Below are positions 54,854 to 63,702 of a stretch of DNA of 64,000 bases, piece after piece. Source of the DNA: Mesobacillus campisalis (GTDB lineage: Bacteria > Bacillota > Bacilli > Bacillales > Cytobacillaceae). Position 1 is the stretch's first letter; the number at the start of each line of letters is the position of its first letter. The notes beneath the pieces are model-generated. The model saw only the letters and a program-made list of their open reading frames with translations, was not told where the DNA came from and searched no databases. The stretch spans positions 96,898-160,897 of the forward strand of contig NZ_LAYY01000010.1 of assembly GCF_000986785.1 (NCBI RefSeq), given 5' to 3'. The translations under genes were made by a program, and so were the position numbers.

Positions 54854-54933
54854 ATTCTTGTTGGAGCCATGCACTTTTGCCTATCCCTGCCCATAGTATA
54901 GGAGACAGATTAAGCTGGGGAGGTGTACCATCG

Positions 54934-55392
54934 ATGTATTATCAAAACTATTATGATCCCTACAACCAAGGTCATGTTCGGGCACAGAACAACAGTCAGC
55001 TGGCGAGAGATATCCAAAAAGCGATCAATGGGGAGTACAGCGCGATTGCCTGTTATGAAAAGCTGGCCCAAATGGCCCCGACACAAAAGGTTAGAGACCA
55101 AATTCTTGAAATTCGGAAAGATGAGAGGCGTCATTATGAGGCTTTCCGCAGAATCTATACAAGATTGACAGGAATGCAGCCAACTTCGGAAATGACGGAA
55201 GAATGCCAGGATACGTATACGAAGGGGCTGGATGCTGCTTTTTTAGACGAGCAGGAAACAGTCGATTTTTATATGGACATCGCCGAAAAGACCCTAGATA
55301 TGACAATTAAAGAAACCTTCCGCCGGGCAGCCGCTGATGAACAAAACCACGCAGTCTGGTTTTTATATTTCCTATACAAGAATAAAGCATAG
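54934..55392 (+). CDS. Ferritin-like (rubrerythrin-type) di-iron protein
   Basis: A 152-residue protein with a Tyr/Asn-rich start (MYYQNYYDPYNQ) followed by a four-helix bundle. Likely di-iron residues are in GEYSAIACYEKL (helix 1), RKDERRHYEAFRRIY (ExxH, helix 2), DEQETVDFYMDI (helix 3) and AADEQNHAVWFLYF (ExxH, helix 4). Relatives in bacilli are often called ferritin-like domain proteins, some of the spore coat type. ATG 54934 has GGGGAGG upstream. It is convergent with a broken membrane-protein gene. Confidence 0.8.
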   Translation: MYYQNYYDPYNQGHVRAQNNSQLARDIQKAINGEYSAIACYEKLAQMAPTQKVRDQILEIRKDERRHYEAFRRIYTRLTGMQPTSEMTEECQDTYTKGLDAAFLDEQETVDFYMDIAEKTLDMTIKETFRRAAADEQNHAVWFLYFLYKNKA

Positions 55393-55399
55393 GCACCAA

Positions 55400-55432
55400 A
55401 AAAGGCTGAACCTGAGTGGTTCAGCCTTTTTG
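55400..55432. terminator. Bidirectional terminator after the ferritin-like gene
   Basis: AAAAAGGCTGAACC pairs with GGTTCAGCCTTTTT around TGAGT. It also covers the original stop codon of the broken gene on the minus strand. Confidence 0.85.
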
Positions 55433-55860
55433 ATGAAACTTTTTCAATAATAAGAAGAGCGAAACGCCATATAATGCATGCCCAATGAGCCAGTAAACCA
55501 AAGCGGGAAAGCTTTCTAATTCAGGAGTCTTATTGGAAAGTGCGGTCGTGGGAAACAGAAGCAGCCTATTAAAATACAAAAGCCAAACACAAACCAGCCG
55601 TACCCCCTAGGGCTCCAACTTTTTGCCGACAGAAAGACAGCTAAGCAGAAACTCAAAGTAATTGAAACCAGCAGGTGAAGCAGAAACTCCACGCTTTCAT
55701 GCAAACGGATTGATTTTAGGAAAGGAATATAATCGACATTCATTAATAATGTGTACACCTTTAATCCTGTCATTTCCTCCACCAATTTTAAAAATAACCC
55801 TAGCACGATTCCCGAAACGGTCCCCGCCAGTATTACCTTAGCCACCCTTCTGTTTCTCAC
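55421..55860 (-). pseudogene. Frameshifted gene for a small membrane protein
   Basis: From GTG 55860 (GGGGG 8 nt upstream) the frame encodes three hydrophobic segments, to about FVFGFCILIG, then meets a stop at 55516. In the next frame, from about 55562, the sequence continues LLLFPTTALSNKTPELE and a fourth hydrophobic segment (ALVYWLIGHALYGVSLFLLL), ending KKFHQKG with TGA at 55421. Adding one base near 55560-55564 restores one ORF of about 146 residues. The family is not recognised with certainty. This is either a recent mutation or a sequence error. Confidence 0.8.
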
Positions 55861-55884
55861 CCCACTGTTCCCCCTTTCCTGTTG

Positions 55885-55912
55885 GATTGAAAAAGGGCAT
55901 TCACTGGGATGC
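55885..55912 (-). terminator. Terminator of yuzA
   Basis: On the minus strand AAGGGCAT and ATGCCCTT (one mismatch) pair around CCCAGTGA, followed by TTT. Confidence 0.75.
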
Positions 55913-55954
55913 CCTTCACGTACTTTTTTCTTCTCTTGTCCCCGAAATCCTCTG

Positions 55955-56155
55955 TTAATTCCTGCTTAACTTCGGCAGCAGGCTGATGCTGTAAATAGCT
56001 GCAAGACCGACCAGGATGTAGACCAATTTCGCAAGTGCACTGTCCATTCCTCCAAAAAGGCCTCCGACAAGGTCCCACTCAAACAAACCAACCAACAGCC
56101 AGTTCAAGCCGCCAACAACCAATAAAATTAATGCAACCAGGTTTACTGTTTTCAT
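55955..56155 (-). CDS. yuzA: DUF378 family small membrane protein (YuzA-like)
   Basis: A 66-residue protein with two membrane segments: LVALILLVVGGLNWLLVGLF and AKLVYILVGLAAIYSISLL. The GGLNWLLVG motif and the gap WDLVGGLFGG mark DUF378, which includes B. subtilis YuzA. Function unknown. ATG 56155 has GGGTG 7 nt upstream; a longer frame exists but starts before a promoter-like TATAAT region. Confidence 0.85.
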   Translation of the reverse strand: MKTVNLVALILLVVGGLNWLLVGLFEWDLVGGLFGGMDSALAKLVYILVGLAAIYSISLLPKLSRN

Positions 56156-56465
56156 GTAATACACCCATTGTACAATTTTTGTATAATTATATCCTAAATT
56201 TATTATACATAAACTATACAAATGTGGCAATATTTTGGTCTAACAATCCTTCGGCATATTCTTATATTTCAAAGACACTTACTATTAAACTTGATATAAC
56301 CATTCCAACGATAACTGCTAATTTCAAACCACTCTTTGTACCCTAATAAATATAAAAAATGGTTTCCAGCCCCCAAACTGATTTCTCCTTCCCAACCTAT
56401 GCTATGATATTAATAACATTTATATAGTGTTAACTAAGCACTTTAAAGGAAAGGAGTCGACGGTG

Positions 56466-57290
56466 ATGGACCAAGATATTATTGTTCGCAACAATGTTAA
56501 GGTTTTTGGAAATGGCGATAAGGCCATGATGTTTGCTCCTGGCTTCGGTTGTGACCAGACTGTCTGGAAAACGGTTGCTGAGGCGTTTAAGGATGATTAC
56601 CGGGTTGTCCTGTTCGATTATGTGGGTTCTGGAAACTCGGATCTTCAGGCGTATGATTTTATCAGATACAACACGCTTGAAGGCTATGCCCAGGATGTAC
56701 TGGATGTTTGTGCAGCCCTGGATCTGGAACAGGCTGTTTTTGTCGGCCATTCTGTCAGCAGCATGATCGGCATGATTGCGTCATTGCGCCAGCCACAATA
56801 CTTTTCCACCCTGGTCATGGTCGGGCCTTCGCCCTGCTATTTGAATGATCCTCCGGAATATCTCGGCGGCTTTGAACGGGAACAGCTCCAGGGGTTGCTG
56901 GAACTGATGGAAAAAAACTACATTGGCTGGGCGACCATGTTTGCGGCGACAGTATTGAACAATTCGTCACGTCCCGCCCTTAAAGAAGAGCTTGAGGAGC
57001 GCTTTTGTTCTACTGACCCGCTTATTGCCCGTCAGTTTGCTGAAGCGACCTTTTTCTCGGATAACCGGAAAGACCTGCCGCGCGTAACCGTTCCGACTCT
57101 GATCCTGCAATGCTCTGATGATATTATTGCACCCGTATCTGCTGGTGAATATCTCCATCAGCACCTTTCAAAAAGTGTGTTCAAACAGATGGAAGCGACC
57201 GGGCATTGCCCGCATATGAGCCACCCAGAGGAAACCATTCAGCTCATCCGTCAATATTTGAATGAGACAGCTGTAGGCGTGCTGGCCTAA
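56466..57290 (+). CDS. rsbQ: Alpha/beta hydrolase RsbQ
   Basis: RsbQ is needed with the phosphatase RsbP to start the sigma-B response to energy stress. The 274-residue hydrolase has nucleophile Ser96 (VGHSVSSM), Asp in [10 protein letters not shown] and His in [12 protein letters not shown], an intact triad; the oxyanion region is [12 protein letters not shown]. Serine 96 is at the same position as in B. subtilis RsbQ. ATG 56466 has AAAGGAG 9 nt upstream. The stop overlaps the rsbP start by one base (TAATG). Confidence 0.93.
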   Translation: MDQDIIVRNNVKVFGNGDKAMMFAPGFGCDQTVWKTVAEAFKDDYRVVLFDYVGSGNSDLQAYDFIRYNTLEGYAQDVLDVCAALDLEQAVFVGHSVSSMIGMIASLRQPQYFSTLVMVGPSPCYLNDPPEYLGGFEREQLQGLLELMEKNYIGWATMFAATVLNNSSRPALKEELEERFCSTDPLIARQFAEATFFSDNRKDLPRVTVPTLILQCSDDIIAPVSAGEYLHQHLSKSVFKQMEATGHCPHMSHPEETIQLIRQYLNETAVGVLA

Positions 57291-58504
57291 TGGACAGCTT
57301 GCTGGATCACGCACCATGTGGCTTTATAACATTATCAGCTAACGGCGATATTCTTGAAATCAACCAAACCTTGCTTTCCATCCTTGGCTGCCGGCAAGAC
57401 GATTTATCCGGCAGGCCTGTCAGTACACTGCTTACTGTGCCTTCTCAGGTCTTTTACCAGTTTTACTTTGTCCCGCTTTTAAAACGGGAGAAACGGGTTG
57501 AGGAAATGCATCTTTCCCTCCAATCACCATCTGGGGAAGAAATCCCTGTGATTATCAATGCGGTCCAAAGCGAGAAGGATGGAAAAGCCACAACAGATTG
57601 CATCTTTTTCCCCATTCGCAAAAGAAGCGAATATGAAAATGAACTGCTCACTGCCAAAAAGGAAGCGGAAAGTGCACTGATCGCCTTGCATAAAGCCCAT
57701 ACAGAGCTCGATATGGCAATGGGGAACTTAAAGGATCAGCAAAGAGAATTGGTGAAATTGAACAGGCAAAACCAAAGGTTCAAACAGGAAACCGAGAAAG
57801 AGCTTGAACTGGCGCGAAAAATACAGGAAATTTCCCTGACGGATCCCATTGATCACCCGACAATCCAGATTGAATCCTTCTACAAAGCTTCACGGCAACT
57901 CTCTGGCGATATTTACGGGTTTTATCAAATCGATGACCATCGCTATGGAGTTATCCTTTTGGATGTTATGGGCCATGGAATTTCCTCTGCTTTGATCACC
58001 ATGTCTCTGCACTCCCTTTTTCAAAGGCTGATTCCTGGCGGAGCACGGCCGGAGAAAGTGCTGAATGAGCTGGATTCCCATCTTCACAGCCTTTTCCAAA
58101 AGGAAGAAGAAGCAAGGCATTATTGCACGGCCATCTATCTTTTAATTGATACAAAAAGAAAGAAAATTGAGTACATCAATGCCGGTCACCCTGCAGCACT
58201 TTTGCAGAGCCCGACAACCGGGGAACAACATGAGCTCGCTTCTACCAACATCCCGATCGGAATGTTCGAAGGCGCTGCTTACATACCAAAGACCATTTCC
58301 TATATCGAGGGTGACAGGCTGCTGCTGTACACGGACGGGGTGACCGACTTTCTGGGCTGCAACCACCTCTCTCCTCTCTTACAGGAAAATCACTCTATTC
58401 CCATCGGCAGGTTGAAACAAATCATCATACAATCGCTTGAAGACAATCAACAGCCCTCGCAAAAAACCGATGACCAATGCTTCATCCTGGTTGACCTAAG
58501 GTAA
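57290..58504 (+). CDS. rsbP: PAS-PP2C phosphatase RsbP
   Basis: A 404-residue regulator: N-terminal PAS domain (about 1-105, SANGDILEINQTLLSILGC), a coiled coil (about 115-180, rich in Lys/Glu/Gln) and a PPM/PP2C phosphatase domain with SGDIYGFYQ, LLDVMGHGISSAL, NAGHPAALL and LYTDGVTD, which hold the metal-binding Asp residues. With RsbQ it dephosphorylates RsbV to release sigma-B when energy is low. The rsbRST-VW-sigB genes are not in the window. Confidence 0.93.
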   Translation: MDSLLDHAPCGFITLSANGDILEINQTLLSILGCRQDDLSGRPVSTLLTVPSQVFYQFYFVPLLKREKRVEEMHLSLQSPSGEEIPVIINAVQSEKDGKATTDCIFFPIRKRSEYENELLTAKKEAESALIALHKAHTELDMAMGNLKDQQRELVKLNRQNQRFKQETEKELELARKIQEISLTDPIDHPTIQIESFYKASRQLSGDIYGFYQIDDHRYGVILLDVMGHGISSALITMSLHSLFQRLIPGGARPEKVLNELDSHLHSLFQKEEEARHYCTAIYLLIDTKRKKIEYINAGHPAALLQSPTTGEQHELASTNIPIGMFEGAAYIPKTISYIEGDRLLLYTDGVTDFLGCNHLSPLLQENHSIPIGRLKQIIIQSLEDNQQPSQKTDDQCFILVDLR

Positions 58505-58521
58505 TCCTTCACCAAACTAAA

Positions 58522-58570
58522 GAGTGCCTGACCCCCAGCGCATTAAAGCGCTGGGGGTCAGGCACCTTTT
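58522..58570 (+). terminator. Terminator-like hairpin of the GTGCCTGACCCCC family, copy 3
   Basis: AGTGCCTGACCCCCAGCGC pairs with GCGCTGGGGGTCAGGCACC, followed by TTTT. It lies 18 bases after the rsbP stop, with the left flank ACTAAAGAG as in copy 1. Confidence 0.85.
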
Positions 58571-58679
58571 ATTTGAACGTATCCTTCCATTTTTTGAAAA
58601 GTTTAAAATAAGGTTTATTTTTATATAAATAGGGTTAAATATCTGTTTATGCTGCAGAAAATTTATTTAGGGGTGGATT

Positions 58680-60185
58680 ATGGGAAATGCAACCCGTGTA
58701 TTTTGGTATGCTATAGCCATTTCCTTAATGGTTGTAGTCTGGGGAGCGGTTGCCCCAGAAGGTTTGAACGCGTTCACAACCGCTGTGACCGGCCGGATTC
58801 TAATGGATTTTGGTTGGTTCTATCTCTTGATTGTGCTCGCCATCCTTCTTTTCTGTGTTTACATGATGTTCTCCCGCTTCGGTCATGTAAAACTGGGAAA
58901 GAAGGATGACGAACCCGAATTCAGCCGTCCGTCCTGGTTTGCGATGCTTTTTAGTGCAGGAATGGGCATGGGGCTGGTCTTTTGGACAACTGCCGAACCG
59001 ATATCCCATGCGTTCATCAATAGTCCCTTATCTGATGAGGGGAGTAATGGAGCGATACGAGAGGCAATGACTTATTCCTTTTTCCACTGGGGAATTCATG
59101 CCTGGGCCGTTTATGGCATTGTCGGACTGATCCTTGCCTATTTTAAATTCAACCGCCAGGCACCCGGACTAATTAGCGCAACGCTCACGCCTTTGCTGGG
59201 CGAAAGGCTTATGCAAGGGGCACTTGGAAAGTGGATTGATGTTTTAGCCGTGTTTGCAACAGTCGTTGGGGTGGCTGCAACACTGGGATTTGGTTCCGCC
59301 CAAATTACTGGCGGCCTTTCCTATCTGTTTGGGACTCCAAACAGCTTTATGGTCCAGCTCCTCGTTCTGGCTGTGGCGACGCTGCTGTTTATCTGGTCGG
59401 CCTGGTCAGGCATTGGCCGCGGGATAAAAATATTAAGCAATGTCAATATGGGGCTGGCCGCCGTCCTGCTCGTGCTTCTCTTCTTTGTCGGACCGACACA
59501 GTATATTTTGAATATGTTCACCCATACACTTGGCAGCTATATTTCAAACTTTTTCAGCTTAAGTCTCAGGCTTGCTCCCCTGAATGAGGAAGGTCGCACC
59601 TGGATCAATAACTGGACAATTTTCTACTGGGCATGGTGGATCTCCTGGGCACCGTTTGTCGGGATATTCATCGCCAGGATATCCAGAGGCCGGACCGTAA
59701 AGGAATTTCTTTTTGGCGTCCTCCTCCTGCCGTCCCTGGTTTGCTTTATCTTTTTCTCGGTATTCGGCGTTTCCGCATTGAATCTCGAACAAAACGGGAT
59801 TGCGGCCATTTCCGACTTCAGTCTCGAAACTTCAACGTTTGGTGTACTTGCAGAATACCCACTGGGCAGTTTTTTATCAATGCTCACCATCGTCGTCATT
59901 GCGATTTTCTTTATTACTTCAGCGGACTCAGCCACATTTGTCCTGGGAATGCTGAGCACCAATGGTCTACTGAATCCCGGGAACCCGGTTAAAGTTGCCT
60001 GGGGATTCCTGCAGTCGGCCATCGCAGCCGTTGTTGTCTTTTTCGGAGGGACACAAGGCTTGCAAAATATGCTGATCATAGCAGCCCTCCCTTTTGCAAT
60101 TATAATCATCTTAATGGGAATATCCTTTTTTAAGGCGGTTCAGTCATCAACCCCAATAGTTAGAAAAACAGTGAAAAAATCTTAA
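58680..60185 (+). CDS. BCCT family carrier (glycine betaine type), second of two
   Basis: A 501-residue twelve-segment carrier. The signature FYWAWWISWAPFVGIFIARI keeps the WWxxW pattern of betaine binders; TTAEPISHAF and MTYSFFHWGIHAWAVYG are also typical. It is likely an osmoprotectant importer related to OpuD. It has no close neighbours in its transcription unit. GGGGTGG lies about 5 nt before the ATG. It is clearly a distinct gene from that at 42948, not a recent duplicate. Confidence 0.88.
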   Translation: MGNATRVFWYAIAISLMVVVWGAVAPEGLNAFTTAVTGRILMDFGWFYLLIVLAILLFCVYMMFSRFGHVKLGKKDDEPEFSRPSWFAMLFSAGMGMGLVFWTTAEPISHAFINSPLSDEGSNGAIREAMTYSFFHWGIHAWAVYGIVGLILAYFKFNRQAPGLISATLTPLLGERLMQGALGKWIDVLAVFATVVGVAATLGFGSAQITGGLSYLFGTPNSFMVQLLVLAVATLLFIWSAWSGIGRGIKILSNVNMGLAAVLLVLLFFVGPTQYILNMFTHTLGSYISNFFSLSLRLAPLNEEGRTWINNWTIFYWAWWISWAPFVGIFIARISRGRTVKEFLFGVLLLPSLVCFIFFSVFGVSALNLEQNGIAAISDFSLETSTFGVLAEYPLGSFLSMLTIVVIAIFFITSADSATFVLGMLSTNGLLNPGNPVKVAWGFLQSAIAAVVVFFGGTQGLQNMLIIAALPFAIIIILMGISFFKAVQSSTPIVRKTVKKS

Positions 60186-60373
60186 TCGGAAAAGCGCTTC
60201 CCTTCCTGAGGAAGTGCTTTTTTCTTTAAGAATCATTATCCTGCTCTTTTTCACTGAAATTGGATATAATAGAACCAGAGCAGTAAAATACCGGAATTAG
60301 CTGACAAATTGCAACAGGATTCAGCCTTGTTTCCAAGGTTTTTACATAAAGCCTCAGCAAAAGGTCGTAATTC
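60186..60373. other. Intergenic region upstream of the ahpC promoter
   Basis: A hairpin AAAAGCGCTTCC/GGAAGTGCTTTTTTC at about 60189-60225 probably ends the BCCT transcript. The next 150 bp hold no gene that I can see. Confidence 0.55.
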
Positions 60374-60401
60374 TTGACAAAAGAAATAGGTATTATATAA
60401 T
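60374..60401 (+). promoter_or_regulatory. Sigma-A promoter of ahpCF
   Basis: A perfect TTGACA at 60374-60379 and a perfect TATAAT at 60396-60401 with 16 bp between them. Confidence 0.85.
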
Positions 60402-60414
60402 AATTGATATTGAA

Positions 60415-60429
60415 TTAGAATTATTATAG
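60415..60429 (+). promoter_or_regulatory. PerR box of ahpCF
   Basis: TTAGAATTATTATAG differs from the Bacillus PerR consensus TTATAATNATTATAA at two positions. It lies about 7-22 bp after the predicted start of transcription, where PerR would block transcription until peroxide oxidises it. Confidence 0.8.
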
Positions 60430-60492
60430 TTAGTTAAGGGCAACCTTCTACTATAATCATTCTAAAATAAATTTTTCAGGAGGATGACTATT

Positions 60493-61056
60493 ATGTCTCT
60501 AGTCGGAAAAGAAGTACTACCATTCAACGCGAAAGCATTCCACAAAGGTGAGTTCATTGACGTCTCTGAACAAAATTTCAAAGGTAAATGGAGCGTAGTT
60601 TGCTTCTACCCTGCTGACTTCACTTTCGTTTGCCCTACTGAACTTGAAGACCTTCAAAACGAATATGCAACTCTAAAAGAAATGGGAGCTGAAGTTTACT
60701 CTGTTTCTACAGACACTCACTTCACTCACAAAGCATGGCATGACAACTCTGAAGCAATCGGCAAAATCGAATATGTTATGATTGGCGACCCAAGCCATGT
60801 CATTTCCCGCAACTTCGACGTACTGATTGAAGAAGAGGGTGTTGCAGACCGCGGTACTTTCATCATCGATCCAGACGGCGTTATCCAGACTGTTGAAATC
60901 AATGCAGGCGGAATCGGCCGTGACGCTAGCCAGGTTGTCAGCAAGCTGAAAGCAGCACAATATGTACGCAACAACCCAGGCGAAGTTTGCCCTGCTAAAT
61001 GGGAAGAAGGCGGCGAAACACTTAAGCCAAGCCTTGACCTTGTTGGAAAAATCTAA
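60493..61056 (+). CDS. ahpC: Alkyl hydroperoxide reductase subunit C (peroxiredoxin)
   Basis: A typical 2-Cys peroxiredoxin of 187 residues that reduces H2O2 and organic peroxides. The peroxidatic Cys47 is in DFTFVCPTE, and the resolving Cys is near the C-terminus in [11 protein letters not shown] 60493 has AGGAGG 9 nt upstream and gives the usual MSLVGKE start. ahpF follows after 14 bp; both are under the PerR-type promoter. Confidence 0.96.
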   Translation: MSLVGKEVLPFNAKAFHKGEFIDVSEQNFKGKWSVVCFYPADFTFVCPTELEDLQNEYATLKEMGAEVYSVSTDTHFTHKAWHDNSEAIGKIEYVMIGDPSHVISRNFDVLIEEEGVADRGTFIIDPDGVIQTVEINAGGIGRDASQVVSKLKAAQYVRNNPGEVCPAKWEEGGETLKPSLDLVGKI

Positions 61057-61070
61057 GGAGTTCGATATAA

Positions 61071-62600
61071 ATGGCACTAGATGCAGAAATCAAATCACAA
61101 TTAGCCCAGTATCTTCAGCTGATGGAAGGCGATGTTCTGCTTAAGGTAAGTGCAGGTTCCGATAACGTTTCCCGCGAGATGCTTTCTCTGGTAGAAGAAC
61201 TGGACAGCATGTCTTCCCACATTAAAGTGGAAAAAGTACAGCTTGAAAGAACTCCAAGCTTTAGTGTGAACCGTGTCGGCGACGACCCTGGCATCGTATT
61301 TGCCGGCGTCCCGCTCGGCCACGAGTTCACTTCCCTTGTCCTGGCCTTGCTTCAGGTGAGCGGAAGAGCTCCAAAAGCGGACCAGAAAGTTATTGACCAA
61401 ATCAAGAGCATCAAAGGGGAATTCAAATTTGAATCCTACATCTCCTTAAGCTGCCACAACTGCCCTGATGTTGTACAGGCACTCAACATGATGAGCGTTC
61501 TCAATCCTGGCATCACTCATACCATGATTGACGGCGCTGCATTTAAAGAAGAAGTTGAGAGCAAAGAAGTTATGGCAGTGCCAACTGTATTCCTTAACGG
61601 GGAGCCATTCGGCAGCGGCCGTATGACCGTTGAAGAAATCCTCGCTAAAATGGGAAGCGGCCCGGATGCATCCGAGCTATCCGATAAAGAGCCTTACGAT
61701 GTACTTGTTGTCGGAGGCGGACCAGCCGGCGCAAGTGCGGCAGTCTACGCAGCCCGTAAAGGCATCCGCACTGGTATCGTTGCGGAGCGCTTTGGCGGCC
61801 AGGTATTGGATACCCTGGGGATTGAAAACTTCATCGGTACAAAATATACCGAAGGTCCTAAACTTGCGGCCACACTTGAAGAGCATGTCAAAGAGTACAA
61901 CGTTGACGTGATGAACCTTCAGCGTGCCGTCCGTTTGGACAAGAAGGACTACGTCACTCTTGAGCTTGAAAACGGTGCTGTTCTACGAAGCAAAACCGTC
62001 ATCCTTTCCACTGGTGCCCGCTGGCGCAATGTCAACGTACCAGGCGAAGCAGAGTTCAAGAACAAAGGTGTGGCCTACTGCCCGCACTGTGATGGTCCAT
62101 TGTTCGAAGGGAAAGACGTTGCCGTGATTGGCGGAGGAAACTCCGGTATTGAGGCTGCCATTGATTTGGCAGGAATCGTCAAACACGTAACCGTCATTGA
62201 GTTCGCACCTGAGCTCAAAGCCGACCAGGTTCTGCAGGAACGCCTGAACAGCCTGCCGAACGTGACCGTTGTCAAAAACGCTCAGACGAAGGAAATCACC
62301 GGTACCGACAAAGTAAATGGTATTACGTATGCAGACCGTGAAACGGGAGAAGAACATCATGTTGAATTACAGGGTGTCTTCGTCCAAATCGGCCTTGTCC
62401 CTAACACCGAATGGTTAGAAGGCACACTTGAGCGCACTCGCTTCGGTGAAATCATCGTCGACAAGCACGGTGCGACAAGCATGCCTGGAGTATTTGCCGC
62501 AGGAGACTGCACCGACAGCGCCTATAAGCAAATCATCATTTCCATGGGATCAGGTGCAACTGCAGCCTTGGGCGCATTTGATTACATGATTCGGAACTAA
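61071..62600 (+). CDS. ahpF: Alkyl hydroperoxide reductase subunit F
   Basis: Transfers electrons from NADH to AhpC. The 509-residue flavoprotein has an N-terminal double-thioredoxin-fold domain with SCHNCPD (about 128-134), then a TrxB-like part with FAD-binding [19 protein letters not shown], redox pair YCPHCDGP (about 342-349), NAD-binding [14 protein letters not shown] and [12 protein letters not shown] strong terminator follows. Confidence 0.96.
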   Translation: MALDAEIKSQLAQYLQLMEGDVLLKVSAGSDNVSREMLSLVEELDSMSSHIKVEKVQLERTPSFSVNRVGDDPGIVFAGVPLGHEFTSLVLALLQVSGRAPKADQKVIDQIKSIKGEFKFESYISLSCHNCPDVVQALNMMSVLNPGITHTMIDGAAFKEEVESKEVMAVPTVFLNGEPFGSGRMTVEEILAKMGSGPDASELSDKEPYDVLVVGGGPAGASAAVYAARKGIRTGIVAERFGGQVLDTLGIENFIGTKYTEGPKLAATLEEHVKEYNVDVMNLQRAVRLDKKDYVTLELENGAVLRSKTVILSTGARWRNVNVPGEAEFKNKGVAYCPHCDGPLFEGKDVAVIGGGNSGIEAAIDLAGIVKHVTVIEFAPELKADQVLQERLNSLPNVTVVKNAQTKEITGTDKVNGITYADRETGEEHHVELQGVFVQIGLVPNTEWLEGTLERTRFGEIIVDKHGATSMPGVFAAGDCTDSAYKQIIISMGSGATAALGAFDYMIRN

Positions 62601-62605
62601 TACCC

Positions 62606-62645
62606 CAAAGCGCCTTGCTGGTCTATGCCAGCAAGGCGCTTTTTA
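62606..62645 (+). terminator. Terminator of ahpCF
   Basis: AAAGCGCCTTGCTGG pairs with CCAGCAAGGCGCTTT around TCTATG, followed by TT. Confidence 0.9.
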
Positions 62646-62730
62646 ATTTATTTTTAAAAAATCTATATTTTCCCAATTTCATATTTTATAATAGGAAAGG
62701 ATTTTATATTTTTGATGAAGGAGTCCCCAT

Positions 62731-63264
62731 ATGCAGCATTCCACCATGCAGTCCCCGATTTGGGCTTGGCTTGTCCTGATCGGCGGCGGACTATTTTTGA
62801 TTTCAGCACTTCCCGGCATCATTTTCACAGTCCTTATGACCTTTTTTAAACCCAATGAACTAAGTTTTGTTTCCTTCATTATGGCAGCCATTTCCGTCTC
62901 CATACTCTTTGTAACAGGCTGGGCAATGAAGCGGGCTTACCGGGCAATCAAAGCGTTTAATGAAGCGAAACAGGGCGCTATGCCCGCTGCAGCGCCAGCA
63001 GGCTCACTGTCCTATTCTCCTTTAAAAACAAAAAAGCCCATCTGGCCATGGGTCGTCATTGTTCCAGGTATCCTGCTGATGATAAAAGCCGGCGCAGGCG
63101 TCATGATGCTGCCGATCATGCCCATTTTTCTGGCGGGAATGTCCACTGACTCAGGCACAGCACCTGACTACCTGCCCTTCCTCATTATTGTGGGCGGGTA
63201 TGGATTAATGATTGTGTATATTATTTTGGTTGTCAGGGCGATTAAAGCATTGAGGGGGAAATGA
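62731..63264 (+). CDS. Hypothetical four-segment membrane protein
   Basis: A 177-residue protein with four hydrophobic segments: WAWLVLIGGGLFLISALPG, a second near 45-62, IWPWVVIVPGILLMIKAG near 105-122, and FLIIVGGYGLMIVYIILVV near 150-170. Both halves begin with PIWxW, then a PG-containing helix, and end with a short basic RAIKA, which suggests an internal duplication of two-helix units. I do not recognise the family. GAAGGAG precedes the ATG by about 8 nt. Confidence 0.7.
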   Translation: MQHSTMQSPIWAWLVLIGGGLFLISALPGIIFTVLMTFFKPNELSFVSFIMAAISVSILFVTGWAMKRAYRAIKAFNEAKQGAMPAAAPAGSLSYSPLKTKKPIWPWVVIVPGILLMIKAGAGVMMLPIMPIFLAGMSTDSGTAPDYLPFLIIVGGYGLMIVYIILVVRAIKALRGK

Positions 63265-63292
63265 ACGAAGCTTAAGGGCTTCGTTTTTCTTT
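63264..63292 (+). terminator. Terminator after the four-segment membrane protein
   Basis: ACGAAGC pairs with GCTTCGT around TTAAGG, followed by TTTTCTTTTT. Confidence 0.75.
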
Positions 63293-63383
63293 TTGGCTAG
63301 AAGATACCTTTTTTTCGTGCTTACCTGGTCCGGATTACATTCAAGAACCAAGCTTGGAAATAATTGTGGAGCTGAAGATAAAA

Positions 63384-63570
63384 ATAAGCGGAAACTTTCC
63401 GGCTAAATGCTGAAATATGCTTTTTCCGTGGCAAATAAGGGGAAGTTTTCCGACTATGCCACGGAAAAGTGACTCAATTCCACCTTTTTGGGTCGATAGG
63501 CGGAATCTCTCCGTCTATTTAAGCTATTTTTTGTGCTAATTACTAATTAAGAGGAATTCCTCCGTCTATT
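63384..63570. repeat. Four spaced palindromic repeats (ATAAGNGGAA...TTCCGNCTAT)
   Basis: Related units start at about 63384, 63435, 63496 and 63547, that is at 51, 61 and 51 bp. Each has GGAA facing TCC and ends in a CTA-type motif. The second lies in the loop of a 12-bp inverted repeat (63422-63433 with 63457-63468, TTTTCCGTGGCA). The array fills the convergent gap of 438 bp before the LysR-type gene. Confidence 0.75.
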
Positions 63571-63702
63571 TATCTAATGGTGGGCTTAGACTAATTCCAC
63601 AATCCTAAACGAGCACGGATCTTCACAGCTCTCCAATCTTAGGTGTGGCATTTACTGATAACCACGGCTCCCCGTTATAAATCTAAATGAGTTTCTACTG
63701 CT

